Under the pieces are notes generated by a model. That model had not been told where the DNA came from, searched no databases, and saw only the letters and a program-made list of their open reading frames with translations. A DNA stretch of 64,000 bases, taken from contig NZ_LT670846.1 in assembly GCF_900142435.1 (NCBI RefSeq), positions 1,303,822 to 1,367,821 of the forward strand, given 5' to 3'. Source of the DNA: Thermocrinis minervae. Its GTDB lineage: Bacteria > Aquificota > Aquificia > Aquificales > Aquificaceae. Below, one piece after another: positions 7,207-15,858 of the stretch. A program made the translations under genes and the position numbers. How positions within the stretch are numbered: the stretch's first letter is position 1; every line of letters begins with the position of its first letter.

Positions 7207-8402
7207 GGGCCTTACTTTTCCTGATTTTTTCTTTGATCTTTTCGCTTTTCGTTAACCTGAAGGATAAACTACCGGATCTTTCCGATGAGGGTGTTTTTTA
7301 TCTGAGGGTTGACGGCATTCCGCAGGCAGAAGACTCAGGTTTAAAGGTTAAGGTGCTAGTGGAAGGCGGGGACCTTATGGACTTACAGGGTAAAATGGCT
7401 TATCTCACACTCAGAGGTGTTCACAATCTAGGTAAAGATCACCTCGAAGTGGATGCAAGGGTGAAGATAAAGGATGGAAGGATATACCTTAGTGCGAACT
7501 CCGAGGACATACTAGATGCATGGGACGAGGACGGAATAAGGAAAAGGCTTATAAGCAAGCTTGAAGAGAAGGTAAAGGATCCGCTCGTGAGGGACTTTAC
7601 AAAAGCGTACATCTTCGGAGAGGATGCAGACCTTCTACCCCTAGAGGTACAAAGGTCTTTTTGGGAGAGTGGCCTTCTTCACATCCTAGTGGTAAGCGGA
7701 TCTCACATAGCCTTGATATTCATGGTTTTCTACAGATTTCTACCCTACCCTTATGGGCATATACTTTCCCTAATACTTTCCTTTTTTTACACCTTCTATG
7801 TGGTAAGGACAGAACCACCTGTGCTGAGAGCCTTCCTTATGTTCCTTCTTTACGTGATGGCCAAGCTTTCAGACCACAGGCCCGATTACGTTTCTATACT
7901 CTTTGTGTCCGGAGCTATTATACTCTTTGTGTTTCCTGAATATCTCCAGTCTTACTCCTTCTGGCTTTCCTTTTTTGCCACCCTCTTCATACTTTTATCG
8001 ATCAAAGAAGCACCCATCCAGAACAAGGTTTTTATGTCCTTTTGGGTGTCTATATTTGCCTTCCTGGGCACGGCACCATTAGTAGCAAGCTTTTCACTGA
8101 CTACACCCATGAGCATACTGCTCACCGCTCCGGCTTCTCTTATCCTTACGCCTTACACCGTTTATTCCTTCCTTGACCTTTTTACACTGTTTAGCCTCCC
8201 TTCCTTTCCCTTGGAAATACTCGGTAAGCTCGCCATAGAGAGCATAAGGGTTATGTCAAACCTCGGGTTTCTATTAAATTTAAAAGCTTCTGCCCTTGGA
8301 TCCTTCTTCTGCACGACTGCTTCTGCCCTAGTGCTTTACTTTACCAGTGGCTGGTGGAAACTCCTTGCCTTTGTACCACTTTTGCTGATTGTTATAATAT
8401 AG
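7188..8402 (+). CDS. comEC: ComEC/Rec2-type DNA uptake channel (short form)
   Basis: A 404-residue polytopic membrane protein. A single N-terminal membrane segment and a soluble domain (about 30-145, DUF4131-like) precede the Competence domain, marked by LLHILVVSGSHIALIF (residues about 160-175) and followed by seven or so membrane segments. ComEC moves single-stranded DNA across the inner membrane during transformation. Classic ComEC is about 700-800 residues with a C-terminal metallo-beta-lactamase domain, which is missing here; the gene ends cleanly after the last membrane helix. No other competence genes are in the window. The 3' end overlaps the promoter of acn. Confidence 0.82.
   Translation: MSRNHLRALLFLIFSLIFSLFVNLKDKLPDLSDEGVFYLRVDGIPQAEDSGLKVKVLVEGGDLMDLQGKMAYLTLRGVHNLGKDHLEVDARVKIKDGRIYLSANSEDILDAWDEDGIRKRLISKLEEKVKDPLVRDFTKAYIFGEDADLLPLEVQRSFWESGLLHILVVSGSHIALIFMVFYRFLPYPYGHILSLILSFFYTFYVVRTEPPVLRAFLMFLLYVMAKLSDHRPDYVSILFVSGAIILFVFPEYLQSYSFWLSFFATLFILLSIKEAPIQNKVFMSFWVSIFAFLGTAPLVASFSLTTPMSILLTAPASLILTPYTVYSFLDLFTLFSLPSFPLEILGKLAIESIRVMSNLGFLLNLKASALGSFFCTTASALVLYFTSGWWKLLAFVPLLLIVII
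8371..8398 (+). promoter_or_regulatory. Promoter of the acn-mdh-fumA operon
   Basis: TTGTAC (8371-8376), a 16-base spacer, then an extended -10 TGTTATAAT with TATAAT at 8393-8398. It lies within the last codons of comEC. A leader of about 30 bases with AAGGAGG precedes the aconitase ATG. Confidence 0.6.
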
Positions 8403-8436
8403 GTCATAAGTTTTTGAAAACCTAAGGAGGAATTCT

Positions 8437-10416
8437 ATGGCGAAGGGTACAGTGGCATACAAGATACTACAAAGTCATTTAGTAAGCGGTAAGCTCATAC
8501 CAGGAGAAGAGATAGCCATAAAGATAGACCAAACTCTGACGCAGGATGCGACGGGTACTATGGCCTACCTTCAGTTCGAAGCAATGGGCGTTGACAGAGT
8601 AAAGACGGAGTTATCTGTAAGCTACATAGACCACAACATGCTCCAGACGGACTTTAAAAACCCTGACGATCACAAGTATCTTATGACGGTGGCCAAAAGG
8701 TATGGAATATACCTATCCAAACCTGGAAACGGTATATGCCACCAAGTACACTTGGAAAGGTTTGCAAAACCCGGTAAGACCCTGCTTGGATCAGATTCTC
8801 ATACACCCACAGCAGGTGGTATGGGCATGCTTGCCATAGGCGCTGGTGGCCTTGACGTTGCAGCGGCTATGGCAGGAGAACCCTTCTACTTAAAGATGCC
8901 TAGGATAGTAGGAGTCAAGCTAACAGGGAAGCTACCAGACTGGGTGACGGCAAAGGACATAATACTTGAGCTCCTACGAAGACTTTCTGTGAAGGGTGGA
9001 GTGGGCAAGATATTCGAATACTTTGGAGAGGGTATAAAAGAACTCTCGGTACCGGAGAGAGCCACAATAACCAACATGGGAGCTGAACTAGGAGCTACCA
9101 CCTCCATATTTCCCTCCGATGAGATAACAAGGGCTTACCTTAGAGCACAAGGGAGAGAGCATGATTGGATAGAGCTTCTACCAGATCCAGATGCTGAATA
9201 CGATGAGATTATAGAGATAAACCTCTCAGAGCTTGAACCGCTTATAGCATGTCCTCACTCCCCTGACAACGTAGTCCCTGTAAGAGAGGTAGAAGGCATA
9301 AAGGTGGACCAGGTGGTCATAGGCTCATGCACCAACTCATCCTTCGTGGATCTTACCCGAGCGGGCAAACTCTTGGAGGGAAGGAAAGTACACCCAGACG
9401 TCATCTTCGCAGTAGCTCCAGGTTCCAAACAAGCCCTTGAGCTCATCACTCAGAACGGTATACTTCTTAACTTCCTTAAGGCTGGAGCCAGGATACTAGA
9501 AAGCGCGTGTGGTCCATGTATAGGTATGGGTTTTGCACCACCAAGCGGTGGAGTATCACTCAGGAGCTTCAACAGAAACTTTGAAGGTAGGTCTGGAACA
9601 CCGGATGCAAAGGTCTACCTTGCATCACCAGAGGTTTGCGTCGCCGCTGCCATAGCAGGCCATATAATAGACCCAAGGAAGCTAGCAGAGAAGGAAGGTA
9701 TAAAGTGGATAAGGGTTGAGATGCCCGAAAGGTTCCCGTACGGAGACGAGGCCATAATCGAACCACTATCCGAGGAAGAAGCCAAGAAGGTAGAGATATA
9801 CAGGGGGCCAAACATAAAGCCTCTACCCGAGTTTGACAGTCTCCCAGAAAGCATAGACGGTGTAGCCTCTCTTATAGTTGGAGACAATATAACCACCGAC
9901 CACATAATGCCAGCTGGTGCAAAGATACTACCGCTGAGGTCCAACATCTACGCCATAAGCGAGTACGTGTACCATTACGTGGATCCAGAGTTTGTAAGCA
10001 GAGCAAAGCAGGTAAGGGACTCTGGAAGGGCAAATGTGATAATAGGCGGTGAGAACTACGGACAAGGTTCTTCTAGGGAACATGCAGCGTTGGCACCTAG
10101 ATTCTTGGGCGTCAGGGTGGTAATAGCTAAGTCCTTCGCACGTATACACCATGCTAACCTAGTAAACTTTGGCGTGTTACCCCTAGAGTTCGTGGACAAG
10201 AAGGACTATGAAAAGTTTACTCTTGGTGATGAGGTGTTAATACCGGACCTTATACAAAGGTTGCAAGAAGGTAAAGAGATCATCGTAGTAAACAAGACCA
10301 CAGGAGAGGAAATAGTATGCAAGTACAACCTGACACCCAAGCAGATCTCTGTCCTGATGGCTGGTGGACTGCTTAACTGGATAAAGAACAAGCAGAAGGT
10401 GGGGGTACAGACATGA
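8437..10416 (+). CDS. acn: Aconitate hydratase
   Basis: A 659-residue [4Fe-4S] enzyme interconverting citrate and isocitrate through cis-aconitate. The three cluster Cys are visible in VIGSCTNSS (about residue 296) and ACGPCIG (about 357-360). The substrate-binding swivel domain near the C-terminus contains GGENYGQGSSREHAALAPR. This shorter form lies between AcnA (about 890) and isopropylmalate isomerase in build, as in other Aquificales and anaerobes. It leads an operon with mdh and fumA, which fits the reductive TCA cycle. Strong Shine-Dalgarno AAGGAGG. It overlaps mdh by 4 bases (ATGA). Confidence 0.95.
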   Translation: MAKGTVAYKILQSHLVSGKLIPGEEIAIKIDQTLTQDATGTMAYLQFEAMGVDRVKTELSVSYIDHNMLQTDFKNPDDHKYLMTVAKRYGIYLSKPGNGICHQVHLERFAKPGKTLLGSDSHTPTAGGMGMLAIGAGGLDVAAAMAGEPFYLKMPRIVGVKLTGKLPDWVTAKDIILELLRRLSVKGGVGKIFEYFGEGIKELSVPERATITNMGAELGATTSIFPSDEITRAYLRAQGREHDWIELLPDPDAEYDEIIEINLSELEPLIACPHSPDNVVPVREVEGIKVDQVVIGSCTNSSFVDLTRAGKLLEGRKVHPDVIFAVAPGSKQALELITQNGILLNFLKAGARILESACGPCIGMGFAPPSGGVSLRSFNRNFEGRSGTPDAKVYLASPEVCVAAAIAGHIIDPRKLAEKEGIKWIRVEMPERFPYGDEAIIEPLSEEEAKKVEIYRGPNIKPLPEFDSLPESIDGVASLIVGDNITTDHIMPAGAKILPLRSNIYAISEYVYHYVDPEFVSRAKQVRDSGRANVIIGGENYGQGSSREHAALAPRFLGVRVVIAKSFARIHHANLVNFGVLPLEFVDKKDYEKFTLGDEVLIPDLIQRLQEGKEIIVVNKTTGEEIVCKYNLTPKQISVLMAGGLLNWIKNKQKVGVQT

Positions 10417-11417
10417 AGATGCGTAAGGTAGTCTCGGTAATAGGTGCTGGGAATGTAGGAGAACACGTAGCAAGCCTTCTGGCACTCAGAGGTCTTGTAG
10501 ACGTTCGTATGTTTGACATACCAAAGAAGGACGGAGATAGAATCATAGAACCCGTCAAGGGTAAAGCCTTAGATATAAGACAGATGCTCGCCGCTATAGA
10601 CATAGATGCCAAGGTAGAAGGGTACACGGTGACACCCGAGGGTGAAGGTTATGAAGCTCTAGAAGGCAGCGATATAGTAGTCATCACAGCAGGCTTTCCT
10701 AGAAGACCAGGTATGAGCAGAGAAGACCTCCTTGAAAAGAACATATCTATACTCGCCATCATAGCTGAAAGGATAAAGAAGTATGCACCAGACTCTGTGG
10801 TGATAGTGGTCACTAACCCCGTAGACCTTATGACGTACGCCGTCTATAGGATACTCGGATTCCCCAGAAACAGAGTGATGGGAATGGCTGGAGTGCTTGA
10901 CTCTGCACGTTTTAAGACCTTCATATCCCAGGAGATAAAGGTTTCGCCTAAAGACATACATGCCTACGTCATAGGTGGACACGGTGACGAGATGGTACCA
11001 CTCATCTCCATATCCAACGTAGGTGGCATACCCCTGATAAACATGCTGCCTAGAGAAAAGATAGAGGAGCTCATCAGAAGAACGCGCTTTGGAGGTGGTG
11101 AGATAGTGGACCTAATGGGAACGTCCGCTTATTATGCTCCGGCTGCCGCCATAGTGGAGATGGTAGAGGCCATAGTGACGGATAACAAGAGGATCCTTCC
11201 CTGCTCTGTCTTTTTGGATGAGGAAGATGGGGAGTACTATGGAGCCAAGAACGTATGCGTGGGAGTTCCTGTAAAGTTGGGCAACTGTGGGGTGGAAGAG
11301 GTTATTAAAATACCCATGTTGCCTGAAGAAAGACAGATGTGGGAAAGGTCAGTAGAGTCTGTGAAGAGAAACCTCAAGACAGTGGAGGAGCTTTTAAATG
11401 CGAGAAGTAAGGTATGA
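10413..11417 (+). CDS. mdh: Malate dehydrogenase
   Basis: A 334-residue LDH-like malate dehydrogenase, interconverting oxaloacetate and malate with NAD(P)H in the cytoplasm. The Rossmann motif GAGNVG lies at residues 10-15, substrate Arg in GFPRRPGMSREDLL, the second Arg in MAGVLDSARFK, and the catalytic His in VIGGHGDEMVPL. The segment after the first beta strand (FDIPKKDGDRI) has an Asp that suggests NAD preference. It is about 20 residues longer than typical because of inserts near 30-45 and the C-terminus. Translation is coupled to acn upstream and fumA downstream (20-base overlap). Confidence 0.95.
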   Translation: MKMRKVVSVIGAGNVGEHVASLLALRGLVDVRMFDIPKKDGDRIIEPVKGKALDIRQMLAAIDIDAKVEGYTVTPEGEGYEALEGSDIVVITAGFPRRPGMSREDLLEKNISILAIIAERIKKYAPDSVVIVVTNPVDLMTYAVYRILGFPRNRVMGMAGVLDSARFKTFISQEIKVSPKDIHAYVIGGHGDEMVPLISISNVGGIPLINMLPREKIEELIRRTRFGGGEIVDLMGTSAYYAPAAAIVEMVEAIVTDNKRILPCSVFLDEEDGEYYGAKNVCVGVPVKLGNCGVEEVIKIPMLPEERQMWERSVESVKRNLKTVEELLNARSKV

Positions 11418-12243
11418 AGATATAGTTCAAGCCGTCAGAAGTATAGCCATAAAGGCCAACTACGAGCTTCCAGAGGATGTAGTGCATGCTTTTGAAAGGG
11501 CTCTCAAAGAAGAAGAGTCTGAGGTGGGAAGGGAAGTCCTAAGCCAGATACTTTTAAACGCCAAGCTAGCTAGAGAAGAGCAGATGGCTTACTGTCAGGA
11601 CACGGGCGTGGCCGTGGTTTTTGTTGATTTGGGGCAAGATGTACACGTGGTGGGTGGATCCTTAGAAGATGCCATAAACGAAGGCATAAGGAGAGCCTAC
11701 ACAGAAGGCTACCTGAGGGCTTCTATGGTGTACGACCCTGTGTTTGAAAGGAAGAACACCAAGGATAACACACCCGCCATAATCCACTACAGGGTTGTAC
11801 CAGGAGATAGGATAAGGATAACCTTTGCACCGAAAGGTGCAGGTTCAGAAAACATGTCCCGCCTAGCTATGCTCAAGCCTGCAGACAGTTGGGAGGGTGT
11901 AAAAAAGTTTGTCCTAGAGACGGTAAAGCTTGCAGGACCTAATGCATGTCCTCCGCTAACCGTAGGTGTGGGTATAGGCGGTAACTTTGAATACTGTGCT
12001 CTACTTGCCAAGAGGGCCCTTCTTAGACCCATAGGAGAGAGAAGTTCTGACCCAGTCGCAAGAAGGATAGAGGAAGAACTCCTTGAGGAAATAAACAAGC
12101 TTGGACTAGGTCCTATGGGATTTGGAGGAACAGTCACTGCTGTGGACGTCAAGGTAGAGCTCTACCCTTGCCATATAGCATCCCTACCCGTTGCTGTAAA
12201 CATCCAGTGCCACGCTTCAAGACATGCGGAGATAGAGCTTTGA
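11398..12243 (+). CDS. fumA: Fumarate hydratase class I, alpha subunit
   Basis: A 281-residue [4Fe-4S] alpha chain of the two-subunit class I fumarase, interconverting malate and fumarate. Three conserved Cys are seen in AYCQDTG, PNACPPLTVGVGIGG and the C-terminal VNIQCHASRH; these are the cluster ligands of the family. The beta subunit is not adjacent and must be encoded elsewhere. The ATG at 11398 lies inside the end of mdh and follows GGAGGAGC. Together acn, mdh and fumA cover the citrate/isocitrate and oxaloacetate-to-fumarate steps. Confidence 0.93.
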   Translation: MREVRYEDIVQAVRSIAIKANYELPEDVVHAFERALKEEESEVGREVLSQILLNAKLAREEQMAYCQDTGVAVVFVDLGQDVHVVGGSLEDAINEGIRRAYTEGYLRASMVYDPVFERKNTKDNTPAIIHYRVVPGDRIRITFAPKGAGSENMSRLAMLKPADSWEGVKKFVLETVKLAGPNACPPLTVGVGIGGNFEYCALLAKRALLRPIGERSSDPVARRIEEELLEEINKLGLGPMGFGGTVTAVDVKVELYPCHIASLPVAVNIQCHASRHAEIEL

Positions 12244-12356
12244 AGTACATACTCTTTCTAGCTTTTGTTGGTTTGATCACCATCCTTTTCCTCTTTGGGA
12301 TACCTCTTAGGCTTTCACGTAGCTATAATATGAAGAAACAGAAATGGAAGGTTTAA
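12240..12356 (+). CDS. Possible small single-pass membrane protein
   Basis: A 38-codon frame starting with TTG at 12240, inside the fumA stop region, and ending at 12356 inside the start of the GGDEF gene. The product would be one hydrophobic helix (YILFLAFVGLITILFLFG) followed by a basic tail (RLSRSYNMKKQKWKV), a typical small membrane protein layout. GGAG lies about 9 bases before the TTG. It fills what would otherwise be a 100-base gap and links the two genes by overlap. No homolog is recognised, and the chance of a spurious hydrophobic frame is real. Confidence 0.4.
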   Translation: MKYILFLAFVGLITILFLFGIPLRLSRSYNMKKQKWKV

Positions 12357-13423
12357 GGGAACAGCTTAAGCTCTTTGAAGGCTACGAAGGTTTTGAGATT
12401 CTAAAAAAAGCCATTCAAGATTTAGTAGAAAACAGGTGGGACAGAGAGGAACTAAAAAGCTTGGGTGAAATTCTTTACCAGAACGGTGTTCCGTACGCAC
12501 TGATTATCAGCCTGTACTCTAACCTGAAGGAGTACTTTGATCAGAGTACACTTTCCGACTTTTTCTACTACCTTCTCCTACCTTACATGAAGCACGCGCA
12601 AGAGACCTTTAAAGAAGAACTTCATATGGAGAATCTTATAGACAGTGTGTACCGTTTGAAAAGGTTCTACATGGAATTCTTTCAAAGGTTTTTGGAAGAA
12701 AGGTCAGAGGAACTTCTGGAGGCCAACAAAACACCACCCTTCAGAAAAGAATTGTACCTCCTTAATACTTCCATTAAAGAAAAACATATAGAATATTTAG
12801 AGGAACAACGCGAAAAGCTCATAGACCTCCTGCAGGAAGTACTCCATCAAAAAGACCTTATGTACGTTGATTGGTTTATAAGAAAGGCGCGCGATCTAGT
12901 ACTGTTAATTCAATCATGGTTGGACAAACTACTTATAGATAGTCTGAAGGAAAACGTATACAAAGATCCTCTTACCGGCCTTTACAACAGACTTTACCTG
13001 GAGGAAGCCCTTCCTAGGGAAGCGGCAAGAGCCAAAAGGTACGGTATGGCCTTGTCTATAATACTCCTAGACTTAGACAACTTCAAGCTTATAAACGACA
13101 CTTACGGACACCTTTATGGAGACTCGGTGTTAAAAAAGGTAGCGGAGATTATAGTCGGATCTTTGAGGAAGTCCGATGTGGCCTTTAGGTACGGAGGTGA
13201 GGAGTTCGTCATACTACTGCCTTACACAGATATAAGAAGCGCAAAAGTGGTAGCCGAAAGGATAAAGAAGCTGTGTGAAGAGATGCTTCATATAACTCTT
13301 AGTGCAGGTATTAAACAGATAAGCAACTTTGAAGACCCTATGAAGGATGTGGAGTGCGCAGACATGGCCCTTTACACGGCCAAGAGGGAAGGTAGGAACA
13401 GAGTAGTCGTCTTTGATGGATAG
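12344..13423 (+). CDS. Diguanylate cyclase (GGDEF domain)
   Basis: A 359-residue cyclic-di-GMP synthase. The C-terminal GGDEF domain (about 195-358) starts at DPLTGLYNR, carries the metal-binding LDLDNFKLINDTYGH and the active-site GGEEF at 284-288. An RxxD inhibitory site (RKSD) lies five residues before it, so product inhibition is expected. The N-terminal 190 residues are almost wholly helical with many Leu, Phe and charged residues and no membrane segment; I do not recognise this sensor. A second-messenger role in surface attachment or motility is an inference. Confidence 0.88.
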   Translation: MEGLREQLKLFEGYEGFEILKKAIQDLVENRWDREELKSLGEILYQNGVPYALIISLYSNLKEYFDQSTLSDFFYYLLLPYMKHAQETFKEELHMENLIDSVYRLKRFYMEFFQRFLEERSEELLEANKTPPFRKELYLLNTSIKEKHIEYLEEQREKLIDLLQEVLHQKDLMYVDWFIRKARDLVLLIQSWLDKLLIDSLKENVYKDPLTGLYNRLYLEEALPREAARAKRYGMALSIILLDLDNFKLINDTYGHLYGDSVLKKVAEIIVGSLRKSDVAFRYGGEEFVILLPYTDIRSAKVVAERIKKLCEEMLHITLSAGIKQISNFEDPMKDVECADMALYTAKREGRNRVVVFDG

Positions 13424-13829
13424 GCTGTTGCTTTCCCTGTACACTGGCTCCTTATTTCTTCTGGTGTTCGTAGTGGCTCCTGTTCTGACACGAAGTACCG
13501 ATTATAAGAACCTTGCAGGACGTCTGTACGGAAGGATACTGTGGCGCTTTTACCTCCTTGCCCTTTTTCTACTTCTTGCTTATCTTATACTCTCTGATGA
13601 AAAACTTTATTCAACTTTGCTCATTATGGGTCTTTTGAGTAACGTCCTTCTTTCTCATTACATTAAGCTTTACAAAAGGACTGAAGTAGGTGACATAGAC
13701 CTGTTGTCCTACAATGACCCTAAAAGGGCACGCTTTAGGAAACTTTCTTATCTTTCTACTTTCCTTCTTTTCTGTAACTTTATACTGGCCGTATTTGTTC
13801 TATTTACTATTACTAAAACTAAAAACTGA
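13416..13829 (+). CDS. DUF4149-like integral membrane protein
   Basis: A 137-residue protein with four predicted membrane helices (about 5-24, 45-63, 70-88 and 115-135). The opening LSLYTGSLFLLVFVVAPVL and the NLAGRLYGRILWRF segment resemble the DUF4149/TMEM205-like family, whose function is not established. I place the start at ATG 13416; an in-frame TTG three bases earlier is possible. It overlaps the diguanylate cyclase by 8 bases and is followed after 11 bases by infC. Confidence 0.6.
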   Translation: MDRLLLSLYTGSLFLLVFVVAPVLTRSTDYKNLAGRLYGRILWRFYLLALFLLLAYLILSDEKLYSTLLIMGLLSNVLLSHYIKLYKRTEVGDIDLLSYNDPKRARFRKLSYLSTFLLFCNFILAVFVLFTITKTKN

Positions 13830-13840
13830 TGGAGGTGTAA

Positions 13841-14359
13841 ATGCAGAACTACAGGGTTAACAGACAGATAAGAGGTGTAAAGGAGGTAAGGCTAATAGAC
13901 GAGAATGGCAAGCAGATAGGTATAGTGGACATTGAGACAGCTCTGCGTATGGCTGAAGAAAGGGGGCTTGACCTCGTGGAGATAGCCCCGCAGGCTAATC
14001 CACCTGTATGCAAGCTCTTGGACTATGGAAAGTTCCTCTACGAGCTCAAAAAGAAAGAGAAGGAAGCAAAGAAGAAGCAGAAAGAGCATGCTATAGAAGT
14101 AAAGGATATACAGTTGAGTACTCGCATAGACGAACACGACCTTCAGGTTAAGCTAAAACACATGAGGGAGTTTTTGCAGGACGGAGATAAAGTAAAGGTG
14201 AGGATAAAGTTTAAGGGTAGAGAGATCATGTATCCTGAACTTGGTGAAAAACTCGCCAACAGGATAATATCCGAGCTGTCTGATGTGGGAGTCTTGGAAG
14301 CTCCTCCCAAGAAGGAAGGCCAGTTTTTAATCTTTGCCCTATTGCCTAAAAAGAAATGA
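13841..14359 (+). CDS. infC: Translation initiation factor IF-3
   Basis: A 172-residue two-domain IF-3. It binds the 30S subunit, keeps it apart from 50S and checks the start codon. The N-domain has VRLIDENGKQIGIV and DLVEIAPQANPPVCKLLDYGKFLYE, the linker helix is Lys-rich, and the C-domain has KDIQLSTRIDEHDLQVKLKH and KVRIKFKGREI, all classic. The start is ATG 13841 with GGAGGTG upstream, not the AUU/AUC used by E. coli infC. It overlaps ttuA by 4 bases; rpmI and rplT do not follow. Confidence 0.97.
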   Translation: MQNYRVNRQIRGVKEVRLIDENGKQIGIVDIETALRMAEERGLDLVEIAPQANPPVCKLLDYGKFLYELKKKEKEAKKKQKEHAIEVKDIQLSTRIDEHDLQVKLKHMREFLQDGDKVKVRIKFKGREIMYPELGEKLANRIISELSDVGVLEAPPKKEGQFLIFALLPKKK

Positions 14360-15270
14360 GAAAATGCGTTAAGTGTAACAAAAAAGCTGAAGTCTATCTA
14401 CCTCAGTACAGGCTCTCCCTGTGTAGAGAGCATTACATCGAGTGGTTTGAAAACAGGGTAGAGGGCACAATAAGAGAGTTTAGGATGTTCTCCAAAAAGG
14501 ACAGGATACTTGTTGCTGTATCTGGTGGTAAAGATAGCCTATCCCTGTGGAACACACTACACAAGCTAGGCTATCAAGCTGATGGACTCTATATAGACTT
14601 GGGTATAGGTCAATACTCGGAGGATTCAAAGAACTTGGCCATAAAGTTTGCAAACAACATAGGAAGAGAGCTTCATACAGTAAGCCTTAAGGAAGAGGTT
14701 CTTAGCATACCTGAGATAAAAAAGGAAGACCCAAGACCTGCATGCTCCTTCTGCGGGACTCTAAAGAGGTACTACATGAACCACTACGCCAAAAAACTAG
14801 GCTACAACGTGGTGGCCACGGGCCACAACCTGGACGATGAAGTAGCTGTGCTCTTCTCCAACGTCCTTAGCTGGAACCTTGATTACTTGAAAAGGCAGTA
14901 CCCTGTTTTGGAAGAGGGGAAGGGTTTTGTGAGGAAGGTAAAGCCTCTGTGTAAAATGAGCGAAAAGGAAAGTGCCCTGTATGCTTTTATGGCAGGCATT
15001 GAGTATATAGAGTACGAATGTCCCTTTTCGGAAGGTTCGACCAGCATAGAGTACAAAAAGCTCTTGTCGGAGCTTGAAGAAAGGCATCCTGGTACAAAAC
15101 TTAGGTTCTACATGGAATTCCTCAGAAAGATCTATCCACTGTTAAACCAAGAGCAAGAGCAAACCAATCTAAGACCGTGTAAGGTATGCGGAGAGCCTAC
15201 ATCAAGGGATGTGTGCCCTGTATGTGCTTTAAAGGCTAAAGTCGGCAAGGTTACGGAGCCTAACGTATAA
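14356..15270 (+). CDS. ttuA: tRNA 2-thiolation enzyme, TtuA/CTU1-like
   Basis: A 304-residue ATP-dependent tRNA sulphurtransferase. Features in order: N-terminal zinc finger (CVKCNKK...CREH, residues 4-22), the PP-loop VSGGKDSL (about 56-63), the CxxC ACSFC that may carry a 4Fe-4S cluster, TGHNLDD, and a C-terminal zinc finger (CKVCGEP...CPVC). Two zinc fingers flanking a PP-loop domain distinguish TtuA, which thiolates U54 of tRNA in Thermus and helps thermostability, from TtcA. It follows infC with a 4-base overlap and overlaps the convergent coaE by 42 bases. Confidence 0.85.
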   Translation: MRKCVKCNKKAEVYLPQYRLSLCREHYIEWFENRVEGTIREFRMFSKKDRILVAVSGGKDSLSLWNTLHKLGYQADGLYIDLGIGQYSEDSKNLAIKFANNIGRELHTVSLKEEVLSIPEIKKEDPRPACSFCGTLKRYYMNHYAKKLGYNVVATGHNLDDEVAVLFSNVLSWNLDYLKRQYPVLEEGKGFVRKVKPLCKMSEKESALYAFMAGIEYIEYECPFSEGSTSIEYKKLLSELEERHPGTKLRFYMEFLRKIYPLLNQEQEQTNLRPCKVCGEPTSRDVCPVCALKAKVGKVTEPNV

Positions 15271-15831
15271 ATCACGTACTTGCCTCTCGGTCCTTTCAAG
15301 GGAGTCTGAGTTGTCCACTATAAAGTGAGCATACCTGAGCTTTTCTTCTATGGGCATCTGCCTTTTCCATCTTCTCTCAAAGTCTTCTTCCTCCATACCT
15401 TTGAGGATGGCTCGTCTCTTACACACTTCGTAAGGAGCATAAACTACCACCAGAAAATCGTAGTTTTTGTAAGTTCCCTTTTCTACAAGGAGGCTAGCTT
15501 CTACAACCACTATGCTACCTTTTGGTAACTTGGAAAACTCCTCATCCAGCTTCCTATACAGAGCATTGTGGGTTATCTCCTCCAAGATTCTTAGCTTTTC
15601 CTCGTCCGAAAAGACAAGATCTGCTAGCTTTTTTCTGTCTATGTTCCCCTCTTGGTCTAACACTTCTCTTCCAAAGATGGAAACTATTCTTTGATACACC
15701 TCTCCCTTCTCTTCGTAAAAGCTCCTTATGATTTGGTCTGCATCAAAGACAACACACGACAGATCTTTTAAGAATCTGGCTACAGTAGACTTTCCACACC
15801 CTATGTTTCCTGTAAGGCCTACCTTTAACAT
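15229..15831 (-). CDS. coaE: Dephospho-CoA kinase
   Basis: A 200-residue P-loop kinase adding the 3'-phosphate that completes coenzyme A. The Walker A GNIGCGKSTVAR lies at residues 8-19, followed by DADQIIRSFY and the CoA-binding lid around RRWKRQMPIEEKL. I use the ATG at 15831, directly before the MLKVGLTG family start; a longer frame runs upstream but has no conserved content. A minus-strand TATAAT (15849-15844) lies 12 bases upstream. It is convergent with ttuA, with a 42-base 3' overlap. Confidence 0.92.
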   Translation of the reverse strand: MLKVGLTGNIGCGKSTVARFLKDLSCVVFDADQIIRSFYEEKGEVYQRIVSIFGREVLDQEGNIDRKKLADLVFSDEEKLRILEEITHNALYRKLDEEFSKLPKGSIVVVEASLLVEKGTYKNYDFLVVVYAPYEVCKRRAILKGMEEEDFERRWKRQMPIEEKLRYAHFIVDNSDSLERTERQVRDLYVRLRNLADFSL

Positions 15832-15843
15832 CCGTACGTATTT

Positions 15844-15851
15844 ATTATAAT
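15844..15851. promoter_or_regulatory. Shared divergent -10 core, pdhA / coaE
   Basis: The palindrome ATTATAAT provides TATAAT on the plus strand (15846-15851; 7 bases to the pdhA ATG) and TATAAT on the minus strand (15849-15844; 12 bases to the coaE ATG). A weak TTTAAC sits 16 bases upstream of the plus-strand box. Confidence 0.6.
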
Positions 15852-15858
15852 TGTTGGC

